A stretch of DNA of 10,453 nucleotides from Methylococcaceae bacterium (GCA_005779525.1 SXIZ01000311.1:1-10453); one strand, 5' to 3'; shown: positions 1-7,430, counted from the stretch's first letter. Notes: generated by a model from the letters alone, not told the origin. Numbers and translations: made by a program.

Positions 1-27
1 CGAGCTACCAAGCTGCTCCACCCCGCG
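1..27 (-). tRNA. Initiator tRNA-fMet, 5' part, truncated by the window edge
   Basis: Read on the minus strand from position 27 down to 1, the sequence begins CGCGGGGTGGAGCAGC and continues through the whole D arm to nt 26. It can be laid out as a 7-nt acceptor strand (CGCGGGG), TG, D stem GAGC, a 9-nt D loop with the GG of the loop, D stem GCTC, and G26. The C at position 1 and the A11:T24 pair in the D stem are hallmarks of bacterial initiator tRNA. From memory it matches E. coli tRNA-fMet with one D-loop change (CT to TT). The anticodon arm, T arm and 3' end lie outside the window, so the CAU anticodon is not seen. In several gammaproteobacteria an fMet tRNA precedes rimP-nusA-infB, but nothing beyond the edge can be checked here. 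Confidence 0.9.
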
Positions 28-40
28 ATTGATTTAAGTT

Positions 41-68
41 ATTATAAAGACTTTATAATTTAAAGCAA
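41..68 (-). promoter_or_regulatory. Sigma-70 promoter of the initiator tRNA
   Basis: On the minus strand there is a -35 element TTGCTT (68-63), a 16-base spacer and a perfect -10 TATAAT (46-41). The expected transcription start, near position 34, lies only a few bases before the tRNA 5' end at 27, so the leader would be very short. The near-consensus elements suit a strongly expressed stable RNA. The discriminator is AT-rich rather than the GC-rich type linked to stringent control. Confidence 0.7.
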
Positions 69-165
69 GGCATTTCTTGTTATTTTGCATTTCATTCATT
101 CTAAATTGAATTTTATCTGCCGCCGCTCTTGTTCGAACGAAAAACACAATACCCAAAAATACACA

Positions 166-194
166 CATGAGTGCTCTAAAATCAAACACTCATG
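166..194. terminator. Inverted repeat downstream of the transporter, possible terminator
   Basis: CATGAGTG (166-173) and CACTCATG (187-194) form a perfect 8-bp stem around a 13-nt loop, 40 bases past the stop of the minus-strand transporter gene. On the minus strand the stem is followed by TGTGTATTTTTGGG, a T-rich stretch but not an immediate T run. It may end transcription of the transporter before the tRNA promoter. The long loop and offset T tract make this uncertain. The rest of 28-234 holds only the tRNA promoter; I see no gene there. Confidence 0.35.
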
Positions 195-234
195 GCAATA
201 TTTTGAACAACGAAAGCAATAATTGTGGCCAACC

Positions 235-1923
235 CTAAAGCACAATTTGTCGCTTATGTAATGCCGCTATTTTAGGCTCTTTACTAATAGTCAAAATAGT
301 GGCTTTTGGTAAATGCTGGCAAATCAAGCGCCAGAGATACATTTCGGTATCCGCATCCAGAGAATCTAACGCCTCTTGAATCAAAACCCATTGCGGTGCA
401 TGAATCAATAAGCGCGCTACGCCTAAACGCTGTTGATGCTCACGTGACAAATCGGTCGCCCAATGCCCCTCTTCGTCCAAATGTTCAATTAACTCTTGCA
501 AACCGACTTCTTCTAAAATCTGCTCAAAACGTTGCAAATCGCATGACTCAAAGACTAAAGGGTAACAAATCGCTGCTTTCAACTTGCCATTAGGTAAATA
601 CGGTAACGGCGGCATAAAAAACACCGCATCACGCGGGAGATTAATCGAGCCACTCCCCCACGGCCAGAGCCCAACAATCGATTTGAACAACTTAGAACCC
701 GTAAACGAATTACCCGCGATTAAAATATGTTCCCCTGCTACGATACTGTCATTCAACACCGAAACACATACCAAACCATCTAAACGTGAAACGCATAAAT
801 CATTAAAGACCAGTGCGTGCTCCTCAGTCTGTACTAATTTGATGCGATGCGGATCAGAACGCGAAATTTCAGTCTCTAAAAGCTGCAAGCCATTCGCTAA
901 TCCCAAAACCCGCTCAACGGAAGCTCGCCATTCTGCCACTCTCGCCATATTATCAACTGGCCAAGATAACGCCGCTGCCATTTGCTGGAATGCTTGGGCT
1001 GATTGCATCAATGCACCCAAGGAAATCGCCCCAAGAATAAAACGCGGCGCGGAGACTAAAATCGGAAACGCCATGGACAATACCGAATAACCGGAGGTGA
1101 AGATAAAAATCCGCGACCATGCTTCGGTTTGATGATTCCAGGCGGCGATAATATCCCCAAACAATCCGGTTAAACGCTTTTGTTCGCTTTGCTCGCCATG
1201 CACTAAAGCAATGGCGAGTGAATTTTCTCGCGCCGTGACTAAGCCAAAGCGAAAATTAGCCTCAACTGTCTGCCGATAATCGGTAGCTTTCGTCAAAGGT
1301 CGCCCAATCCACCAGCCTAATACCGATGCCCCGGCAGCATAGATCAACGCAATCCATACCAAATGCCCTTTGATTGGCAGAGTGAACAACCAAAAGTCCA
1401 TCACGACTGTTCCCGAAAGCGTCCACAATATTTTGGTAAAACTGATCAGCAATAACAGCGAATAGGTCAAAGAATGAATTAGATCCAGCGCAAATTCCGT
1501 AGAAATACGAATATCTTCAGCAATCCGTCCATCAGGATTATCATGCCGACCTTGAATATGGGTAACTAAATAATGACGTCCACCAGTCATCCACCGATCC
1601 AACATATGATCAGTAAGCCAATTTCGCCATTCTAATTGAATACGGCGTTTGACTTTAAAATGTGAGGTACTGACCACGATATTGGCAGCGAAGATCAAAA
1701 TCACGATGCCAATTTGGACCCATAATCCTGACATGGAGCGTTGCTCCAAGGCATTAAATAAATCTGCACTCCACTCAGTGATTTCTACTGCGACCCCAAT
1801 CTGTAACACCGTAAGCACAAACAGCCCCAGGGTTAAACCAATAATGGTATTTTTTCTGGCTGAGCACCAGAATGGTCCCGCTAATTTAATAAAATCAATC
1901 AAGAACCCATTTGAAAATTGCAT
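235..1923 (-). CDS. SbmA/BacA-type transporter fused to a degenerate ABC ATPase domain (YddA/BclA-like)
   Basis: A 562-residue inner-membrane protein with the ABC_membrane_2 fold followed by an ABC nucleotide-binding domain. Family members import peptides or export/import hydrophobic cargo; the substrate here is unknown. The membrane half (about 1-340, some six hydrophobic spans) keeps family motifs: EWRNWLTDHMLDRWM (98-112), NPDGRIAEDIR (129-139) and WPVDNMARVAEWRASVERV (321-339). The ATPase half (about 365-562) is recognisable along its length (GLWPWGSG, PYLPNG, QQRLGVARLL) but its catalytic motifs are changed. Walker A reads GNSFTGSK, with Ser410 where the Lys belongs. The Q-loop Gln is Pro439. 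The signature reads LSREHQQ instead of LSxGEQQ. The Walker B Asp is Gln516, although the next Glu517 remains. The H-loop His is Lys548. The start is ATG at 1923: an AAGGAGA site sits about 7 bases before it, too close for the GTG at 1929. The frame is intact, so this is not an obvious pseudogene. The gene stands alone, 156 bp after pgpA. Confidence 0.88.
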   Translation of the reverse strand: MQFSNGFLIDFIKLAGPFWCSARKNTIIGLTLGLFVLTVLQIGVAVEITEWSADLFNALEQRSMSGLWVQIGIVILIFAANIVVSTSHFKVKRRIQLEWRNWLTDHMLDRWMTGGRHYLVTHIQGRHDNPDGRIAEDIRISTEFALDLIHSLTYSLLLLISFTKILWTLSGTVVMDFWLFTLPIKGHLVWIALIYAAGASVLGWWIGRPLTKATDYRQTVEANFRFGLVTARENSLAIALVHGEQSEQKRLTGLFGDIIAAWNHQTEAWSRIFIFTSGYSVLSMAFPILVSAPRFILGAISLGALMQSAQAFQQMAAALSWPVDNMARVAEWRASVERVLGLANGLQLLETEISRSDPHRIKLVQTEEHALVFNDLCVSRLDGLVCVSVLNDSIVAGEHILIAGNSFTGSKLFKSIVGLWPWGSGSINLPRDAVFFMPPLPYLPNGKLKAAICYPLVFESCDLQRFEQILEEVGLQELIEHLDEEGHWATDLSREHQQRLGVARLLIHAPQWVLIQEALDSLDADTEMYLWRLICQHLPKATILTISKEPKIAALHKRQIVL

Positions 1924-1930
1924 AGCCACT

Positions 1931-1937
1931 TCTCCTT
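1931..1937 (-). promoter_or_regulatory. Strong ribosome binding site that sets the transporter start
   Basis: The minus strand reads AAGGAGA followed by AGTGGCT and ATG (1923). The spacing suits the ATG at 1923. The in-frame GTG at 1929 would begin one base after the site, so the two extra N-terminal residues it would add are unlikely to be translated. Confidence 0.75.
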
Positions 1938-2079
1938 GTCGGAAAAAAACAAAAAGGGTGACCTATCAGCAGGTTCTTTAGAGGCTGCATTATTCTTAAT
2001 TTATTTTCGCAACCGATAGAACCATAAGCTTAGGCTAGGTTTACCCCACGACACTCATCTACACCTACCAAACACACCA
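1938..2079. other. Gap between pgpA and the transporter gene, no gene seen
   Basis: This stretch separates the end of the riboflavin/nusB/pgpA cluster from the transporter. On the minus strand, a weak ACCT/AGGT stem around GCTGAT (plus-strand 1961-1974) is followed by CACCC and a broken T tract ending just before the ribosome binding site. It could be a weak terminator or part of the leader. I found no convincing -35/-10 pair. An 8-bp palindrome, TAAGCTTA, lies at 2025-2032. Confidence 0.4.
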
Positions 2080-2592
2080 TCAAACCATCCATTGTGCCAG
2101 CCAAAGTAAACATAAACCTGCAAATACTCCGGCAATCACATCATCCAACATAATCCCAAAACCACCTGCCACTTTTTGATCTATCCATTTTATCGGCCAG
2201 GGTTTTACAATATCAAAAAGTCGAAACAACACAAAACCTGCCAGAATGTTTTGCCAAGTTGCAGGCACACAACTCATGGTGATTAAAAATCCGGCAATCT
2301 CATCCCAAACAATCCCACCAAAATCATGTTCACCGAGCATGTTAGCAGCCACATCACACAGCCATATGCCCAACAACGTTAATAACAGGGTTAAGCCGCC
2401 ATACCACCAAGGGCTATTGAATTGCATTAAGAGCCAATAAACTGGAAGTGCCGCCACCGTGCCACAGGTCCCAGGAGCCTTTTTGGCTAAGCCACTCCCA
2501 AAACCAAAGGCTAAAAATAAAATAGGATCACGCATAATTTGCGCTGCAGTTAAACGCGTTTGCCCGATATCTTTAAGCTGAAAAATGCTCAT
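2080..2592 (-). CDS. pgpA: Phosphatidylglycerophosphatase A
   Basis: Removes the phosphate from phosphatidylglycerol phosphate to give phosphatidylglycerol, at the inner membrane. The 170-residue product matches the family along its length: FGFGSGLAKKAPGTCGTVAA (29-48), the acidic motif VWDEIAGF (95-102), FDIVKPWPI (126-134) and MLDDVIAG (148-155), with hydrophobic spans at about 45-58, 65-82, 99-124 and 150-168. The Asp/Glu pair at 97-98 and the Asp pair at 150-151 are the likely metal and catalytic residues. The start at 2592 overlaps the end of thiL by 20 bases. It is preferred because the N-terminal extension before FGFGSG has the same length as in E. coli PgpA; the next Met is residue 20. 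It is the last gene of the cluster, as is common in gammaproteobacteria. Confidence 0.95.
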   Translation of the reverse strand: MSIFQLKDIGQTRLTAAQIMRDPILFLAFGFGSGLAKKAPGTCGTVAALPVYWLLMQFNSPWWYGGLTLLLTLLGIWLCDVAANMLGEHDFGGIVWDEIAGFLITMSCVPATWQNILAGFVLFRLFDIVKPWPIKWIDQKVAGGFGIMLDDVIAGVFAGLCLLWLAQWMV

Positions 2593-3514
2593 AACCCCGC
2601 CGATTTAGCTGTTGAACGACCCCATGTTGGTAAACGGCAACCCCCGCTCCCGCAGTAACTTTACCTATAACCCAATAGGCAATATTTAAATCCACTAATT
2701 TTTCCGGACTGATGGTAAAACACAACTGATAATCATCTCCGGCCACCAAAGGCAACTGCCAATCACCCGTCGTCGCAATATAATGCTGGACTGCTTGCGA
2801 AAGCGGCAATGTTTCCCAATAGATCTCTGCCGCCACAGCACTGTTATCAGCAATATGCCATAGATCTGCCACTAAGCCATCCGAGATATCAATACAAGCA
2901 TGCGCCAAATCGCGCAATGCTAAACCCGCTGCCACCTGAGGCTCGGGTAGATAAAATTGCGTTAACGCCGTATCGGCATAGGGCGAGGCAAAGCCACCCT
3001 GTGCAATTTTTAATCCTAGCCCTGCATCCCCAAGATTTCCGGTAACACAGATCACATCACCCGGCTGCGCTGCACTACGGCGTAAGTTCTGGCCACAGGG
3101 CAATAAGCCCAAAGCCTGCAGCGTGAGCGTCCGTGGACCCCGGGTAGTATCCCCCCCAATTAAATCCACATGGTAACGCTGTGCCAAAGCAAATAATCCT
3201 TGCGCAAAACTCGCCAGCCAAGCTTCTTCGACTGCGGGTAAAGTTAAGGCTAATAACACCGCACTGGGCTCAGCGCCCATACTCGCAAGATCACTTAAAT
3301 TCACTGCGAGTAATTTATGCCCAAGTGCCTCGGGCGCACAACCGGGAAGAAAATGTACTCCCTCCACCATGGTATCCATGGTGAGCGCCAATTCAAACCC
3401 TTGTGGAACGTTATAAATTGCACAATCATCGCCTACGCCCAAACGCGTATGCGCATTGCTAAGCTGCGCTTGTTTGAAGTAGCGAGCAATCAGATTAAAT
3501 TCTGATAACGCCAT
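2573..3514 (-). CDS. thiL: Thiamine-monophosphate kinase
   Basis: Phosphorylates thiamine monophosphate with ATP to thiamine diphosphate, the active cofactor, in the cytoplasm. The 313-residue protein has the AIR-synthase/ThiL fold with all the usual blocks: GVGDDCAI (26-33), TMDTMVEGVHF (45-55), NLSDLASMGA (72-81), GGDTTRG (120-126), GDVICVTGNLG (152-162), IDISDGL (208-214), AGDDYQL (258-264) and a terminal RGYEHF. The Asp residues of GDD, SDL, GGD and SDG fit the known Mg/ATP-binding sites. It starts 5 bases after the nusB stop, and its 3' end overlaps pgpA by 20 bases, so translation is probably coupled on both sides. Length is normal for the family. Confidence 0.96.
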   Translation of the reverse strand: MALSEFNLIARYFKQAQLSNAHTRLGVGDDCAIYNVPQGFELALTMDTMVEGVHFLPGCAPEALGHKLLAVNLSDLASMGAEPSAVLLALTLPAVEEAWLASFAQGLFALAQRYHVDLIGGDTTRGPRTLTLQALGLLPCGQNLRRSAAQPGDVICVTGNLGDAGLGLKIAQGGFASPYADTALTQFYLPEPQVAAGLALRDLAHACIDISDGLVADLWHIADNSAVAAEIYWETLPLSQAVQHYIATTGDWQLPLVAGDDYQLCFTISPEKLVDLNIAYWVIGKVTAGAGVAVYQHGVVQQLNRRGYEHFSA

Positions 3515-3519
3515 GCAAC

Positions 3520-3966
3520 TTAAGATTCCTGGTCTTTTGCAGTTTTAGCGGCAATCTCAACCGCCCGGACTTTTTGCGCCACTTTATCAAGAATACCGTT
3601 GATATAGCGATGACTCCCCTCAGCACCAAAACATTTTGCTAAATTGATGCCTTCATTAATAATCACTCGATAGGGGGTTTCCAAGCGAAATAAAAGTTCA
3701 TAGGTACCAATGCGTAAAACCGCACGTTCGACCGGATCAATAGCATTCACTGGTCGATCCACAAATTCAGATAAGTGCTGATCAATGACATCTAATTGTT
3801 TTGGCACGCCGCGAAAAACTTCGTCAAAATACGTCCGCTGCGCACCTTTTAGCAATTGTTCTTCCAAAAAATGCTGTTCAATATCATTCAGATTCGCTCC
3901 GGTCATCTGCCACTGATACAGGGCTTGGACCGCACATTTTCGCGCATTGGTTCTCGCGATACTCAT
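3520..3966 (-). CDS. nusB: Transcription antitermination protein NusB
   Basis: A small all-helical protein that binds boxA RNA with NusE (ribosomal protein S10) and supports processive transcription of rRNA operons. The 148 residues carry the family blocks: RTNARKCAVQALYQWQ (5-20), AIDPVERAVLRIGTYELLF (75-93), VIINEGINLAKCFG (101-114) and YINGILDKVA (121-130). The basic N-terminal segment agrees with the RNA-binding face. Its ATG shares one base with the ribH stop (TGATG), so translation is likely coupled to lumazine synthase, an arrangement found very widely. The last 15 residues form a charged, family-variable tail. Confidence 0.96.
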   Translation of the reverse strand: MSIARTNARKCAVQALYQWQMTGANLNDIEQHFLEEQLLKGAQRTYFDEVFRGVPKQLDVIDQHLSEFVDRPVNAIDPVERAVLRIGTYELLFRLETPYRVIINEGINLAKCFGAEGSHRYINGILDKVAQKVRAVEIAAKTAKDQES

Positions 3967-4442
3967 CAGACTTCCAAGCTTTTGAATAGATTGACCATTT
4001 CCAGAGCAGATAAGGCCGCTTCCGCACCTTTATTGCCTGCCTTCGTCCCTGCACGTTCAATAGCTTGTTCTATCGTATCTACCGTCAATACCCCAAAACT
4101 GACGGGCGTGTCATACTGCAAAGCCACCTGCGCTAAACCTTTAACGCACTCCCCGGCCACGTATTCAAAATGTGGTGTACCGCCACGAATGACCGCACCG
4201 ATGGCAATAATTGCATCAAATTTTTTGCTCGCGGCTATACGTTGCACCACCATCGGCAATTCAAATGCCCCTGGGGCTCTGACTATTTGAATATCCGAGC
4301 GCTCAGCACCGTGACGTACTAGAGCATCAATGGCGCCCGCTTCTAATTGTTCAACAATAAAACTGTTGAAACGGGAAGCAACGATGCAAAATTTTGCGCC
4401 TTGTACGATCAGATTACCTTCATAAGTGCTTATAGTTGACAT
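3966..4442 (-). CDS. ribH: 6,7-dimethyl-8-ribityllumazine synthase
   Basis: Condenses the ribitylaminouracil intermediate with 3,4-dihydroxy-2-butanone 4-phosphate to form lumazine, the penultimate riboflavin step. The 158-residue protein shows SRFN (23-26), APGAFELP (56-63), IGAVIRGGTPHFEYV (81-95) with the catalytic His91, and GVLTVDTIEQAIERAG (117-132). The length is typical of the icosahedral or pentameric enzymes; which assembly applies cannot be told here. An AAGAG-like ribosome site lies about 8 bases before the ATG. An 83-bp gap with a hairpin separates it from the upstream ribBX, whereas it overlaps nusB by one base. Confidence 0.97.
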   Translation of the reverse strand: MSTISTYEGNLIVQGAKFCIVASRFNSFIVEQLEAGAIDALVRHGAERSDIQIVRAPGAFELPMVVQRIAASKKFDAIIAIGAVIRGGTPHFEYVAGECVKGLAQVALQYDTPVSFGVLTVDTIEQAIERAGTKAGNKGAEAALSALEMVNLFKSLEV

Positions 4443-4488
4443 GCTGTACTCTTTAATCTTTAACTAATTGAAAAAATATATTCTTACA

Positions 4489-4510
4489 CCAGAGCGCGCT
4501 AACGCTCTGG
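4489..4510. repeat. Hairpin in the ribBX-ribH gap
   Basis: CCAGAGCG (4489-4496) and CGCTCTGG (4503-4510) form a perfect, GC-rich 8-bp stem with a 6-nt loop, starting 16 bases after the ribBX stop on the minus strand. The T-rich stretch (TATATTTTTT) begins only about 9 bases after the stem, so it is a poor intrinsic terminator. It could attenuate, stabilise or mark a processing site in the transcript. The gap is the only one within the ribD-to-pgpA run. Confidence 0.55.
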
Positions 4511-4525
4511 CAATCTTACGGCTAC

Positions 4526-5632
4526 TTAGGCGACATAATCGGTTACTTCAAGGTCATACCCTGATAAACCGATGTAACGTTTTTGTGCACCCATTACCTT
4601 TAATTTGCGCACACCCAAATCTGCCAAAATTCGTGAACCAATGCCCGTCGTGCGCCAATCCGCTTCTGCGGGAGCGTTCTGTGGCGGTACGCCATTATCG
4701 CGCATTTGGTATTGATGAATTAATTCCGCCAAGGCTTTATTGTTTTCACTTTGGCGAATTAATACCAATACCCCGCGTCCTTCATGCGCAATTTTTTGCA
4801 TCGCCTCTCGAATCGGCGTAGTACAGTCACTACGCTTTGAGAACACTAAATCATCCAGTGAATTGCGGGCATGCACACGCACTAATACCGGCGCATCCCC
4901 TGCGACATTGCCCATCACTATCGCTAAATGTAGATTATTGTCATTGCGATCTTGATAGGCAACTAAGCGAAAATCCCCGTAATCCGTCGGCAAGGCACAT
5001 TCACTGATGCGCTCCAGGGTATTTTCATGTTGAATCCGATAATGAATCAGATCGGCAATCGTACCAATTTTCAGGCCATGCTGCTCCGCAAATACTTCTA
5101 AGTCTGGACGCCTTGCCATGGAACCATCTTCATTCAGAATTTCCACAATGACCGCCGCAGGCTCCATGTCTGCTAAACGCGCTAAGTCACAGCCCGCCTC
5201 TGTATGCCCGGCACGCGTAAGCACCCCGCCCGATTGCGCCATTAACGGAAAAATATGCCCTGGCTGCACCAAATCATCTGGCTGAGCGTTGAGTGCCACA
5301 GCCGCTTGTATAGTGCGTGCGCGGTCCGCTGCAGAAATACCCGTCGTGACGCCTTCGGCCGCTTCAATCGACACGGTAAAATTGGTGGAATGCACGGTTT
5401 TATTGTCATTCACCATTAATGGCAAACGCAGTTGCTTACAACGTTCTGGCGTTAGCGTTAAACAAATTAACCCCCGACCATAGCGCGCCATAAAATTAAT
5501 ATCTTCGGGGCGCACTTTAGCCGCCGCCATCACTAAATCGCCTTCATTTTCGCGATCTTCATCGTCCATGATGATCACCATTTTGCCGAGTCGCAAATCG
5601 GCAATAATTTCCTCTATGCTATTCATATTCAT
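4526..5632 (-). CDS. ribB: 3,4-dihydroxy-2-butanone-4-phosphate synthase with a GTP cyclohydrolase II-like C-terminal domain (RibBX type)
   Basis: The N-terminal domain (about 1-200) converts ribulose 5-phosphate to dihydroxybutanone phosphate and formate. It carries DDEDRENEGD (23-32), HSTNFTVSI (81-89) and RAGHTEA (140-146), the acidic and His/Glu residues of RibB. The C-terminal part (about 203-368) aligns with GTP cyclohydrolase II but is degenerate. Of the three zinc cysteines, the first is Asn257 and the second is Ser268; only Cys270 remains. The RQEGR motif reads RQSEN (293-297). This is the pattern described as RibBX in Proteobacteria, so the usual annotation 'bifunctional RibBA' would mislead: cyclohydrolase activity is unlikely. 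The start overlaps the ribE stop in ATGA (5629-5632), implying coupling; a second in-frame ATG lies two codons later. The role of the X domain is unclear. Confidence 0.93.
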   Translation of the reverse strand: MNMNSIEEIIADLRLGKMVIIMDDEDRENEGDLVMAAAKVRPEDINFMARYGRGLICLTLTPERCKQLRLPLMVNDNKTVHSTNFTVSIEAAEGVTTGISAADRARTIQAAVALNAQPDDLVQPGHIFPLMAQSGGVLTRAGHTEAGCDLARLADMEPAAVIVEILNEDGSMARRPDLEVFAEQHGLKIGTIADLIHYRIQHENTLERISECALPTDYGDFRLVAYQDRNDNNLHLAIVMGNVAGDAPVLVRVHARNSLDDLVFSKRSDCTTPIREAMQKIAHEGRGVLVLIRQSENNKALAELIHQYQMRDNGVPPQNAPAEADWRTTGIGSRILADLGVRKLKVMGAQKRYIGLSGYDLEVTDYVA

Positions 5633-6285
5633 AAAAATCCGCTGTTATACAACAATTCAGCCGTCACACCTGGTGTTTTAGGATGTGCTGCGGCATCACC
5701 CTGCAATAACCGCTCTAAATAGCGTGCCAGCAAATCCACTTCAAGATTGACCTGAGCTCCCACCTCGGTATGCGCTAAGGTAGTCTGCTGCAAGGTATGC
5801 GGCACAATATTAATATCGAAACTAGCCCCATGCACCCCATTCACCGTCAAACTGATACCGTCGATACAAATCGAACCTTTTTCGGCAATATATTTGGCTA
5901 AATTATCCGGTGCCTGCACTTTAAAACGGTAAGAACGTGCATCCTGCTTTTTCTCGAGCACGGTCCCGATGCCATCTACATGTCCACTCACGATATGCCC
6001 ACCTAATCGCGTTGATGGGGTCAACGCCAGTTCTAAATTCACCGCAGCTCCAACTTTGGCGTGCGCTAGCGTAGTGCGTAACAGCGTTTCATTGGACACA
6101 TCGGCACAAAAATACGCGTTGCCTAACTCCACCGCAGTTAAACACACGCCGTTGACCGCGATACTATCGCCAAGTTGTGCATCACTCAGAGGCAAACTGC
6201 CGACGGCAATTTTGAGTCGGTAATCTCCCCCACGTTTTTCTACCCCAGCGATTTTACCCACTGCTAAAATAATTCCGGTAAACAT
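5629..6285 (-). CDS. ribE: Riboflavin synthase, alpha subunit
   Basis: Dismutates two molecules of dimethylribityllumazine into riboflavin and the ribitylaminouracil intermediate, the last step of the pathway. The protein (218 residues) is a tandem of two lumazine-binding barrels. Repeat one has MFTGI at the very N-terminus, GDSIAVNGVCLTA (39-51) and SNETLLRTTL (64-73). Repeat two has GGHIVSGHVDGIG (95-107), KGSICIDGISLTVN (136-149) and VPHTLQQTTL (161-170). It ends with the conserved NLEVDLLARYLERL helix (180-193) plus a 25-residue tail. Its ATG shares one base with the ribD stop (TAATG) and its stop overlaps the ribBX start by four bases. The gene is named ribE or ribC depending on the organism. 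Confidence 0.96.
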   Translation of the reverse strand: MFTGIILAVGKIAGVEKRGGDYRLKIAVGSLPLSDAQLGDSIAVNGVCLTAVELGNAYFCADVSNETLLRTTLAHAKVGAAVNLELALTPSTRLGGHIVSGHVDGIGTVLEKKQDARSYRFKVQAPDNLAKYIAEKGSICIDGISLTVNGVHGASFDINIVPHTLQQTTLAHTEVGAQVNLEVDLLARYLERLLQGDAAAHPKTPGVTAELLYNSGFL

Positions 6286-7430
6286 TAACTCGCCTCGTTG
6301 AACGAAAAAGTAATGCGCAAATCAGGCCCGACCCGCCGCACATCTTGCCAAACTACTAATTTTTTGTCCGCCATAGTAAGTATTTCTGGGAGACAAAATA
6401 ATCCCCGCGCTCGGTCACCCAATAACGATGGCGCCATGTAGACTATCCCTTCATCCAGTAAATTGGCCGCCAAAAACGCGCCATTTAAAGTCGGCCCAGC
6501 TTCCAGCAACACTTCATTAAACTGTTGCTGCCCTAAAAACTGCAAAACGGCTAATAAATCCAATTGCTGCTTCGACCCAGGTAAGGTATGCACTTCAAAA
6601 CCCGCCTGCCGTAAAGCGGCAATTTTTACAGCATCGCTGCTGACCGTTAAAATCATACTTCGCCCGGGCAAACCCAACATTTTAGCACTGACCGGGGTAC
6701 GCAAGCGCGAATCCAAGATCACCCGCACAGGCGATAAAATTCCAGCATCTGCCTGCGCAAAAGGCGCCAAAAAAGGATTTTGCGCCATATCCCGCAGATT
6801 CAGCGAGGGATCATCGGCTAAAACAGTATCCACACCCGTTAAAATGGCCGAGCTTTGCGCACGCAGACGCTGCACATCTTGACGCGCAGCAGGACTGGTA
6901 ATCCACTTACTCTCGCCGCTGGCTAGAGCGGTCCGACCATCCAAACTCATCGCCAATTTAGTGCGGACTAATGGCAACCCCGTGCGCATACGCTTGTTAA
7001 ATCCACTATTTAGCGCCTCGGCCTCAGCCTGCATAATCCCAACCTGCACGGCGATGCCTGCTTGGCGCAAACGTTCCAAGCCCCGACCAGACACCAAAGG
7101 ATTCGGATCCTGCTGCGCAACGACCACTCGCTTAACCCCCGCGTTGATTAGCGCATCGGCACAGGGCGGCGTCTTGCCAAAATGACTACAAGGCTCTAAA
7201 GTGACATACGCGGTTAAATCTTTTACCTCAGGTACTTGACGCAAGGCCAATACTTCGGCGTGCGCTTCCCCGGCTTTTGCATGCCAGCCTTCAGCCACAA
7301 TACGACCATTAGCCACCAAGACACAGCCAACCCGGGGATTTGGAGCGGTCGAATACCATCCCAAACGAGCCACCTCCAAAGCACGTGCCATAAAAGCGTG
7401 GTCAAGATTATGCGTGTTTACTGCACTCAT
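6285..7430 (-). CDS. ribD: Bifunctional diaminohydroxyphosphoribosylaminopyrimidine deaminase / 5-amino-6-(5-phosphoribosylamino)uracil reductase
   Basis: Catalyses the second and third steps of riboflavin synthesis. The N-terminal deaminase domain (about 10-148) is of the zinc cytidine-deaminase type: HAEV with His57 and the catalytic Glu59, and PCSHFGKTPPC with Cys81 and Cys90 as zinc ligands. The C-terminal NADPH-dependent reductase domain (about 152-378) shows KLAMSLDGRTALASGESKWI (158-177), the TGVDTVLADDPSLN block (198-211) and LLEAGPTLNGAFL. Length (381) is normal. The ATG at 7430 has only a poor ribosome site. It is kept because MARAL, which begins at residue 14 here, is preceded by a short extension in E. 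coli RibD as well. It is separated from nrdR by 97 bp and leads into a run of overlapping rib genes. Confidence 0.96.
   Translation of the reverse strand: MSAVNTHNLDHAFMARALEVARLGWYSTAPNPRVGCVLVANGRIVAEGWHAKAGEAHAEVLALRQVPEVKDLTAYVTLEPCSHFGKTPPCADALINAGVKRVVVAQQDPNPLVSGRGLERLRQAGIAVQVGIMQAEAEALNSGFNKRMRTGLPLVRTKLAMSLDGRTALASGESKWITSPAARQDVQRLRAQSSAILTGVDTVLADDPSLNLRDMAQNPFLAPFAQADAGILSPVRVILDSRLRTPVSAKMLGLPGRSMILTVSSDAVKIAALRQAGFEVHTLPGSKQQLDLLAVLQFLGQQQFNEVLLEAGPTLNGAFLAANLLDEGIVYMAPSLLGDRARGLFCLPEILTMADKKLVVWQDVRRVGPDLRITFSFNEAS

Noticed and set aside
306..1090. Two plus-strand open frames of 95 and 168 codons opposite the transporter gene
   Set aside because: They lie antisense to a well-supported gene, show no recognisable motif, and have composition typical of shadow frames.
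3856..4290. A 144-codon plus-strand frame opposite nusB and ribH
   Set aside because: It is fully antisense to two conserved genes and has no family motif.
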